The position numbers and the translations under genes are program-made. Positions 56,731 through 64,000 of a stretch of 64,000 nt of DNA are shown piece by piece. Positions within the stretch are counted from its first letter, which is position 1. Each line of letters starts with the position of its first letter. The notes under the pieces were generated by a model. The model was given only the letters and a program-made list of their open reading frames with translations, searched no databases and was not told where the DNA came from. Source of the stretch: Cycas panzhihuaensis (taxonomy: Eukaryota > Cycadophyta); assembly GCA_023213395.1 (NCBI GenBank), contig CM041465.1:177079741-177143740 (forward strand), given 5' to 3'.

Positions 56731-58173
56731 GCGCTATAGGTCATTGGTTAGAAGGAAGAGGCTAAGCAAGGTCAATCCCCTTAAGAGACTCTAGAATCCA
56801 CTTCAACTATGAAAGACTAGGTTATTTTTCAAATAATTACTATGTATTTGATGTATATTATCACTATAAATAGTCTAAATATCCTCCCTATCAATGCCCA
56901 TAAAAACATGCAAAATTTCAGAGAGGGAAGTAGGTTATAGGTCATTACAACAAATAATATGATACAATGGAAGATGAAGTGGAAACAACCTTTGTTGTCA
57001 CTCTTACCACTAGTTCTAAAGTAACTATTGACTGGTACATTGATTTAAGAGCCTCTAATCACATGACAGGTAGAAGAGAATGGTTTGAGACCTTGAAACC
57101 ATATCTTTGTGATAGAATTATTGAGTTAAGTAACAATCATCCTCTTCACATGCAAGGGATTAGAATAATTGCTATAGAAATTGATGGAAAGGTAAAAAAA
57201 ATGGAAAATTCTCTTTTTGTTTTAAGAATAAAAAAGAATCTACTATTTATATCCCAGTTAGGAAAAAAGAATGTGAGCATTATATTTGATTAAAATAGAC
57301 ATTGTTTCATTTTAGACATGAAAAGGAGTGGCATTGTAATTGTAGAAGGGATAGAAAACAACAATATCTATAAGTTGTTTTCTATGCCTGTTATGCTTGA
57401 AGGTGGTTTTGTTATATCTAGATTTGATATAAACTCTCTTGTTGTTTCTAGTTGTAATAATAATAGAATCTGGCATTTGAAGTATAGGTATATCTCAAAT
57501 GATATGTTAGAATTGTTAAAAAAATATAATATGGTGGATGGACTACCAAATATGTCCTTTAATTCTTTTGTGTATAAAAGTTGTAAGATGGAAAAGCAAC
57601 ATATGACTCTATTTTAAAGAAGCACATGACATGCACAAAACAAATTAGAATTAGTTCACACAAATCTCTGTGGTCCCATTATACCAAGTTATTCAAATGG
57701 AGTTAGGTGTTTTTTAACATTTATTAATGATTTCTCCAAGAAAACTTGTATATACTTTTTATTTAGTAAATAAAAAATATTTAACTTTTTAAAAGAAATT
57801 AAAGCAAAAGCTGAAATACAAAGCAATAGCAAAGTTAAATGCATTCACTCTAATGGTGGAGGCGAATATATATAAAAAAAAATCTCTCTTTTGCAAAACA
57901 CATGCAATATATAAACAGGTAACTATACCTTACTATAATCAAACAATGTGACAAAATGAATGAATAGGACTATACTAGAAATGGATCATTATCTAATTCA
58001 AGATAGGCAGGTTACTAAAGCATACTTGGTAGGAGCTGTTAATACTATAATGTATCTAATAAACAGGAGACAAACACAAGCTTTGCATAAAGTCACACCA
58101 GAAAGGTTTGAATTAGACAAAGACTAGATGTAAGTAATCTCAAAGTTTTTCGTTGTAAGGCTTATGCTTATAT
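56731..58173 (+). pseudogene. B protease and integrase, left part
   Basis: 56731-56966 is a degraded zinc-knuckle and linker zone. Protease near 57030: W-Y-I-D-L-R-A-S-N-H-M-T-G, so Asp is kept but the D-S-G triad is now D-L-R. Pre-integrase: I-W-H-L-K-Y-R-Y-I-S near 57468, where the usual second His is Tyr. Integrase core near 57650-58110: V-H-T-N-L-C-G-P (first Asp now Asn), H-S-N-G-G-G-E-Y near 57845 (Asp now Asn), and N-R-T-I region with E-M-D. L-I-N-R-R near 58055 and P-E-R-F-E-L-D near 58100 lead to K-F-F-V-V-R-L-M-L near 58145. E interrupts at 58174. Confidence 0.78.
58169..58173. repeat. Target-site duplication of E, left (TATAT)
   Basis: TATAT, repeated exactly at 61197-61201. Confidence 0.88.
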
Positions 58174-58395
58174 TGTTGGAATATTAATGCATATTTGATT
58201 TGTCCCACATGTAAGTGGGTCCTACTCTTCTATCATGACTTGTATTATAAATACACAATATAGTGTATCATATTGAATGTTGTTGTAAGGATGTTTTGTT
58301 AATACAATTTGAGGTACCTTAAGGGTACCGTTCGATCATGTGGAGGTGTTCTATTTTGTTTGTCAATATCTTATTGTAGGTTCTATTTTTCAACA
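58174..58395 (+). repeat. E 5' LTR (222 bp)
   Basis: TGTTGGAATATTAATG to TTTTCAACA. A TATAAATA-like box (TTATAAATACAC) lies near 58250, a likely core promoter. Confidence 0.92.
58250..58257 (+). promoter_or_regulatory. TATA-box-like site in the E 5' LTR
   Basis: TATAAATA, kept in both LTRs. Position about 75 bases into a 222-bp LTR is reasonable for an LTR promoter. Function not shown. Confidence 0.5.
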
Positions 58396-58407
58396 TGGTA
58401 TCAGAGC
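58396..58407 (+). other. E primer-binding site
   Basis: TGGTATCAGAGC, a perfect initiator tRNA-Met site, with no gap after the LTR. Confidence 0.92.
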
Positions 58408-59793
58408 GCCTATGTTGAGAAAGGTGTTTTGTTTATTCGGATTAGGCGTTGATTTGGGAGGTGCCATAACGTTGAAATTTCTAAAAAGTAATGGCGAAAT
58501 TGAGACAAAATAGCTCATTCTGTAAAATTTTAGTGGTCGCACTATAGATTTTAGGGTGAAAGTGCAAAAATTGCAGCAGAATTAATTTCAGCCTGCATTT
58601 TTCTCGTCGTCGTATTTTTGGGACAGATCTACAACCTCAACTTCAAAGAGTCATAACTTTAGCTACAGGTATCCAAATGACCTCAAAATTATTTTTATTC
58701 TATGCATTTTTAAATTTTCTTTCTAATGGAAATAGATTGAGGTTCATCAGAGTTTAGAATAAAAAGTTATTAGTAGTTTATCATAAGGTACTATTATAGC
58801 CTCTAGAAACCCTAATTGTAAAATTTTTAAAAGGAGCATAACTTTTAATCTAGATATCAGAATTCAATTTCATCTAAATCATTGGAATCATATTTCAGAG
58901 GCCATCATTTTCATCCATATTTTATGTATTTTTTAGCTATACTTTTTTTCGGAAATAAGTTTTTGGGAATTTAAGGGTTTCATATTGATATGGTGACATG
59001 AATAAGGCAATGGTAATGAGGTGATTGTTTGAGGCTCTCTTACATATGTTGTGCTTGGGAGAGTATTATTGCAATGTGAGATATTAAGTTATATTAATGT
59101 GAATGTATTTGTTATTCTATTAATGATTTGAAGTGCATGATAGTGATTTTTTAATAGAAAATTAAGTGCCTTCTTACATGTGTTTATATGAGAGAGCCAT
59201 TATGATGATGACATAGTATGGTGATGAAGCGACAGTGCATGTGTTTGCATGAATGAGTTGGGTGGCATATGGTGATTTAGTGTTCCTTGGAATGTAATTT
59301 ATGTGAAGGGACTTTATGGGCATGATAAGACTAATTTGAGGGTAATAAAGATAATGATATAAGACAATGAGATGCTTGTTGCATGTGAGGTTAACATGAC
59401 AAGATTTGGCATGTTTTGAGGATGAGATTAGGGATGTTTGATGATGTGTTCTAGTTGATTGAATGGGAAAAGAAGGATGAGTTTTTGTTGAAGTTACATG
59501 AGTTGCAAGTGTAATGGCATGAGTTATGTGTTTTGGGCAATCAAGTGAAGTGTGTGTCTTGGTAGCGACATGTGACATATATGATCATCGTGAGATTTAT
59601 GAGGCATTGATTTAATGAAGTGAGTGTTTGGATTCTATGTGACTAGTTGGTGATATGTGAAATGGATAAGGCAATGATGTGATGATAAAGTCAATGATGT
59701 TAGATATGAGACATGAGGAAATTTGTTGAGAGTGATCAATAGGCAAGTTACCAATGATAAGTGAGTTTATTGATTGAAAAAGGGAAGTGGCAT
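58408..59793 (+). other. E leader
   Basis: 1.4 kb without a convincing sense ORF. 58490-58960 matches the F leader; 58980-59760 is rich in TGATG and GTG words. Frames on the minus strand here (such as 59174-59578) are His- and Thr-rich by-products of that composition. Confidence 0.65.
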
Positions 59794-60951
59794 ATGGACA
59801 TGGCATTTACAATCATGGAGGATAATGATGTAGTTATATATGCTCCTAAATCAATTGAATATTACTTAAGGGATTCATTTCTTCCAGTACCTAAGTGCAA
59901 TGGTGAAGACTACTTCTTTTGGATAATTAAAATGAGATGTTTATTCATAGCTAGAGGTTTGTGGAAGATTGTTACTGATGAATATAATATCCCTAAGGAT
60001 GAAGAAGAAAAGGAAATGCTTGAGAAGAAAGATAAAAAAGTATTCATTGTGATTCGAGCTGCATTCAATGAGGTTGATCTTCCTTCCAGATTCCATTTTG
60101 TCATTCCTATGATTCTACATACAAGTAATGCTAAAGAAGCTTGAAATTTTCTAAAGGAAGTATTTGAACAAACCCTTGAAGAGACACAACGAATGATTGA
60201 AAAGACAATTAAGGCTAGTTATGGTTATGGTAGAGGTACAACAAATGAAGAAAATATCATCAACACTGATGAAACATGTCAAGATGAGGAAGGTATGAGT
60301 ATTGATGATATTTCTACTGAATGTAAAGAAACGATGGTTGAATGCATTGATGAAACTACAACTACTAATGAAGACATTGAAAGTGATGAGTTGATAAAGG
60401 TTTATATAGATAACACCATGATTTCAAGAGATATTGAATATGAATCCGATGGTTCTATAAAGGACAAGTCTTATATTGATGATATTCCTACTTTGAGTAC
60501 TGATTCAAGTTTAAATGATATTTCTTCTTTGAGCATTGTTTCAAGTTCAAAGAATATGCAAGTTGATCAAGACTCCACTCCTAAGGTTAAAGAAATCACT
60601 ATTGTACATAGTGTTCAAGAGTTTATACAAGATAATGATGACAGGGAAGTTGTAATTGAAGATGGTTATTTATAGGATTTACATCAAAATAAGACTAGAC
60701 TAGGCACAATGAAGAATTATGATTTGCACCTGCTAGAGCTGCTACATCAACATCATCACTATAGGATTGAAGACAGAAATCAAGCTGAGGATATCATCTT
60801 ACAAAGGCATAAGTACATAATTGAAGAAGAAAATCAAGATAAAGACATCATTCTACAGCAAAGACATCACTACAAGATCGAAGTCAAGGATCAAGTTGAA
60901 GACATCATTTTTAAGACATTTCTAAGGACAAGGCGTTACAAGTACAAATAA
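59794..60951 (+). pseudogene. E gag-like protein with long acidic and repeat tail
   Basis: One frame from ATG 59794 (or GTG 59761) to TAA 60949-60951, about 385 codons, with two stops: TGA 60142-60144 (K-E-A-stop-N-F-L, where copia gag has Trp) and TAG 60673-60675. Residues 25-140 are copia gag: Y-F-F-W-I-I-K-M-R near 59910, L-W-K-I-V near 59960, K-D-K-K-V-F-I-V-I-R-A-A near 60029. Residues 150-290 are acidic and Ser/Thr-rich (D-I-S-T-E-C and similar), with no zinc knuckle. The last 75 residues hold three units of about 18. The tail is not known to me. It may still package E RNA into particles from autonomous relatives. Confidence 0.75.
60740..60912 (+). repeat. Three tandem 54-57-bp units in the E ORF tail
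   Basis: Units encode Y-R-I-E-D-R-N-Q-A-E-D-I-I-L, Y-I-I-E-E-E-N-Q-D-K-D-I-I-L and Y-K-I-E-V-K-D-Q-V-E-D-I-I-F, each led by H-rich residues (HHH, RHK, RHH). Periodicity keeps the frame. Confidence 0.8.
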
Positions 60952-60962
60952 CCCAAATGTGC

Positions 60963-60974
60963 ATTAAGGGGAAG
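60963..60974 (+). other. E polypurine tract
   Basis: ATTAAGGGGAAG before the 3' LTR, as in D. Confidence 0.88.
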
Positions 60975-61196
60975 TGTTGGAATATTAATGCATATTTGAT
61001 TTGTCCCACATGCAAGTGGGTCCTACTCTTCCATCATGACTTGTATTATAAATACACAATATAGTGTATCATATTGAATGTTATTGTAAGGATGTTTTGT
61101 TAATACAATTTGAGGTACCTTAAGGGTATCGTTCGATCTGGTGGAGGTGTTCTGTTTTGTTTGTCAATATCTTATTGCAGGTTCTATTTTTCAACA
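60975..61196 (+). repeat. E 3' LTR (222 bp)
   Basis: Same length and ends as the 5' LTR; TATAT follows at 61197-61201. Confidence 0.92.
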
Positions 61197-61201
61197 TATA
61201 T

Positions 61202-61610
61202 TCCAGATAAAAAATAAACTAAACTTGATAACAACAGTATAAAATACATAATAATAGGATATAACAATAGATCAAAGGCTTACAGATGCATAGATCCCAA
61301 AACTAATAGGGTCTATATTAGCAGAGATGTAGTATTTGATGAAAGTCTTGAAAGCAATAAAAGAACATGTCAAATGATAGAAACAACATTAGAAACTTCT
61401 GTCTTTAAGCCTATATTAACTTCTTATAATGAAGATTATAAAATCACTTCAAAAAATATTGAATCTAATAGTGAAACTTTTGAAGTAAGATCTCTAGACT
61501 GTAGTCAAGTTAATCCTTCTATCAAACAAAGTGTTCTAGAAGAAGAACAAAGGATTGCATTCGAAAAAGGGCTAGTAAAGTTTTCTTCAAAGAAGATACC
61601 AAAATGGTAG
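61202..61610 (+). pseudogene. B integrase C-terminus, right of E
   Basis: Resumes the frame cut by E. A stretch near 61250-61275 reads I-I-I-G-Y-N-N, followed by K-A-Y-R-C-I-D-P-K-T-N-R-V-Y-I-S-R-D near 61278-61329 and V-V-F-D-E, the standard copia junction F-I-G-Y-x-x-x-x-K-x-Y-R. The linker up to RT (61374-61610) is open for 78 codons, acidic and variable as usual. Confidence 0.8.
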
Positions 61611-62540
61611 CTCAAAACAGTTGAGGAAGCAAAAGAAAATATCTTTAAGCATAAAATAAGTTATAAAAATATTAAGCATTGGCTTGTTTTGTTGAAACCT
61701 ATACATACGAAGAAGCAAGCCAAATTTCTAAATGGAAAACAACAATGGATGTCGAAATAGCAGCAATTATAAAGAATGAAACTTAGGAGTTGGTTGAACC
61801 TCCTGCAAACAAATCCATTGTCAATTACAAATAGGTGTACAAAGTAAAAGAAAAATCTAATGGAGAAATAAAAAAATATAAAGCAAGGTTAATTGTTAAA
61901 GGATACACTCAAACTGTTGGTATAGGTTATAAAGAAGCATTCTGACAAGTGGTTAAACTAAACACTGTGGAAACTGTAATTGCTTTAGTTGTATAATATA
62001 ATTAAAAAAAAATTAAATTGATGTGAAGACTACTTTATTAAATGGAGACCTGAAAGAAAAAGTATACATGTATCAACCAGAAAACAAGCTCTCAGAGAAT
62101 GGTATACAAAACTAAATAAATATCTTATTTACAATAATTTCTGCATGTGTGAATTCGATCCAAGTCTATATATAAAAATCAATATGGGTCTAATATATAT
62201 AATAGTAGTATATGTAGATGATATGCTCCTTACAAGAAGTGATACATACTTAATTGTATCTATAAAGAGCTAATTAGAAAAAGTCTTTGGAATGACTAAT
62301 CTTAGAATGTTACATCATTATCTTAGAATTGGAGTAACTCAATTGAAAGATTCAATTATCTTATCTCAGTCTAAATACATCAAAAATATGTTGAAAAAAT
62401 TAAATATAAAAAATTATAGCAATTGTGCCACACCTATGGAAACAGGTTTTACGTTAAATCATGATACAGATGGTCATGTAGTGAATGCAACTACAAACAA
62501 AGAACTAATTGAAAGTTTGATATAACACACTGCTACAAGA
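61611..62540 (+). pseudogene. B reverse transcriptase
   Basis: Shows W-K-T-T-M-D-V-E-I near 61735, K-Y-K-A-R-L-I-V-K-G-Y near 61876, D-V-K-T-T-L-L-N-G-D-L near 62021 (first catalytic Asp) and V-Y-V-D-D-M-L-L near 62208. Between Y-M-Y-Q-P-E near 62070 and K-Q-A-L-R-E-W-Y near 62085 the usual 25-30 residues containing Y-G-L are missing, so there is an internal deletion. 62292-62525 is open: M-L-H-H-Y-L, Y-I-K-N-M-L-K-K-L and C-A-T-P-M-E. Frameshifts and stops elsewhere. Confidence 0.82.
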
Positions 62541-63141
62541 CCTGAAATCTCTTAGTTAGTGTAATTTCTAAATATATGTAAGAACCCAAGACATCACATT
62601 GAAATGCAATAAAGAGAATACTCAGTTATTTAAAAGGAACAATAAATCTGAATTTGAATTATGCAAGAATTAATACTATGCAGCTAACAAGTTGTAGTGA
62701 CTTAGATTGGGTAGGAGATAGAATAGATAGAAAGTCTACAAGAAGATATTGTTTCTCTTTAGGTTTAATAGTGATGTCTTATAACAACAAAAAGTAGTCC
62801 ACAGTTTCTTTATCCTCTATTGAAATTGAACACAAATTAGTAGTAACTGTGACTTGTAAAGCTGTCTGGATTAGACAATTATTGAAATATCTGGGTCAAG
62901 AATAGAATATTCCTACCATTCCATTTTGTGATAATCAGAGCACAATTAAGATGACCAAAATTCTTATTCTTTATGCCAGAATGAAGCATATAGATATTCA
63001 TCATCATTTCATAAGAGAGAAGGTTCAAAATAAGGAAATTAATCTAATACATTACATATCAAATGAGAAAGTTGCTAACATATTTACAAAACCACTAAGC
63101 AAAGACAAATTTTAATTATTTAGAGACAAATTTGGAATAAA
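62541..63141 (+). pseudogene. B RNase H
   Basis: S-D-L-D-W-V-G-D near 62696 (first Asp kept), R-K-S-T-R-R-Y near 62730, S-L-S-S-I-E-I-E-H near 62810 (Glu present), F-C-D-N-Q-S-T near 62926, M-K-H-I-D-I-H-H-H-F-I near 62985 and F-T-K-P-L-S-K-D-K-F near 63083. It is a fairly complete copia RNase H with TAG and TAA stops. Confidence 0.85.
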
Positions 63142-63152
63142 ATAAATAAAAC

Positions 63153-63164
63153 ATTAAGAGAGGG
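63153..63164 (+). other. B polypurine tract
   Basis: ATTAAGAGAGGG before the 3' LTR. Confidence 0.75.
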
Positions 63165-63365
63165 CATTAAGATTAGTATTTTATTTAGACATTATTGTAC
63201 TACTCTAATATTTCTTTATGAGAGTTATGTGACATTCCCTCTTTTCTCCGCCTGTGACAAGTGGCACACATGGAGTCAACCATGTCCAAGGTTCATGTAA
63301 TTCATATTGTATTTATAGAGGGATTTTCCTGATTAATAAAATGAGCATTCCTTGAGAGTTTCACA
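63165..63365 (+). repeat. B 3' LTR (201 bp)
   Basis: Begins CATTAAGATTAG where the 5' LTR has TGTTAAGAGTAA, both terminal bases changed by transitions. Ends TTTCACA; TTAAA follows at 63366-63370. Confidence 0.82.
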
Positions 63366-63370
63366 TTAAA

Positions 63371-64000
63371 TTTAGAACAATTTTCATTTCATTATATAGT
63401 TTTCCTTTTTACGTAGTAAGAATAAGTGTAGTTCATATGTTTTGAATAAAGTTAGAATAAGATGTTACTTTGAATCACCCTTTGGCGGTAACTTGAAATA
63501 AGGAGGTTTATGTTATACCCCTTCAATATGCAACACTAAAAATTATAGAGTAAAAATTGCAAATGGTGGTGTTGGTTTGTTGGGTTGAATATACAAAAAG
63601 AGAGTGACATTCAGTAAGGGGGTAAGTTGTGGCAAAAAAGTATCAAAAAGGAAAAACATTCATGTGAAACTACTACAATATACTTTCTTGTAGAGGATGA
63701 TTATTACAATCATATAGTGTTGTTCTAAAGGGTTTGATAGAGAAAAGCAATCTTACGGGACAAACTTCTTCAGGGATGATAACTTATGTGAAAGGTCAGT
63801 TCCCCACCTATGAATTGGAGGAAGTGGAAGATAACGGGCAAGCACAACAAATAACTCATAGGAAAGGCCGCCTATAGGACATGAACATTGTGGGCGAAGA
63901 AAGCTATGGACAAAATATTTCAATGGAATACATTGCTCATGGAATTGGAAGCTTATGGGGAAATAATCTCTGGGAAGGTGTATTCGTAAGATTTGTAGAG
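63371..64000. other. Unassigned sequence after B
   Basis: Should be the continuation of element C, into which B inserted, but no domain is readable. From 63750 the sequence is less AT-rich and has purine-rich words (GAGGAAGTGGAAG). No gene seen on either strand. Confidence 0.4.

Larger units (their letters stand above)
58174..61196 (+). mobile_element. Gag-only non-autonomous LTR element E (3.0 kb, youngest in the window)
   Basis: Two 222-bp LTRs (58174-58395, 60975-61196) with 8 differences by eye, a perfect 5-bp duplication, primer-binding site, leader, one long gag-like ORF with two stops, and a polypurine tract. No protease, integrase, RT or RNase H fits in the 2.6 kb between the LTRs. 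It lies in the integrase end of B. The leader matches that of element F at 8500-8980. Confidence 0.92.

Noticed and set aside
59174-59806. Two minus-strand ORFs in the E leader
   Set aside because: Composition by-products of TGATG-rich sequence: His, Thr and Ser-rich without domain or homologue in the F leader.

Overview
This window reads as intergenic DNA from a very large, methylation-rich seed-plant genome, most likely a gymnosperm and probably a conifer. No intact single-copy host gene was found. Almost every supportable feature is a decayed retroelement nested in another one: Ty1/copia and Ty3/gypsy LTR elements, a plant L1-type LINE with an RNase H domain, and a Penelope-like element (PLE). 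PLEs in plants are known mainly from conifers (the Dryad group), which is the main reason for the conifer call. Only fragments of three host gene families are present (transportin, MORF/DAG, ankyrin repeat). All three lie antisense inside the leaders of two LTR elements.

Layout. 1-1370: end of a minus-strand LTR element, with primer-binding site and LTR. 1371-9000: a plus-strand copia element (F: RNase H, LTR, leader) split by a near full-length LINE at 1407-7743, which has a 16-bp target-site duplication and a poly-A tail. 9000-13855: a gag-like remnant, then LTR, leader, gag and protease of gypsy element G1. From 13242 the window is a direct tandem duplication of one nested block, copy 1 at 13242-31639 and copy 2 at 31641-45343. 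Each copy holds G1 protease/RT, a whole gypsy element G2 inserted in the G1 RT at the same base with the same ATCAT duplication, the rest of G1 pol, a PLE reverse transcriptase, a third gypsy-like element (C) and the 5' end of copia element B. Copy 1 also carries a 5.1-kb non-autonomous copia-like element (D, 24250-29376); copy 2 still has the empty site. To the right, B runs from 44801 to 63365 and is split by copia A (45509-55819) and by a younger gag-only element E (58174-61196). The last 630 bases hold nothing recognised.

How the parts relate. Cross-cutting gives an order: C and G1 are oldest, then G2, PLE and B, then the tandem duplication, then D. A is old by LTR divergence (roughly 85% identity by eye) and E is youngest (8 differences in 222 bp). 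A and D share a leader module of about 2 kb, but the slot in the middle of that module holds different antisense host fragments: transportin in A, ankyrin plus MORF in D. D and E are both gag-only elements whose gag runs into an unrelated tail, so they would depend on enzymes from relatives. Premature stops in the LINE are mostly TAG, often where CTGG or CAG is expected, which fits decay by deamination of CHG-methylated cytosine. All boundaries, identities and family calls come from reading by eye; no database search was run.
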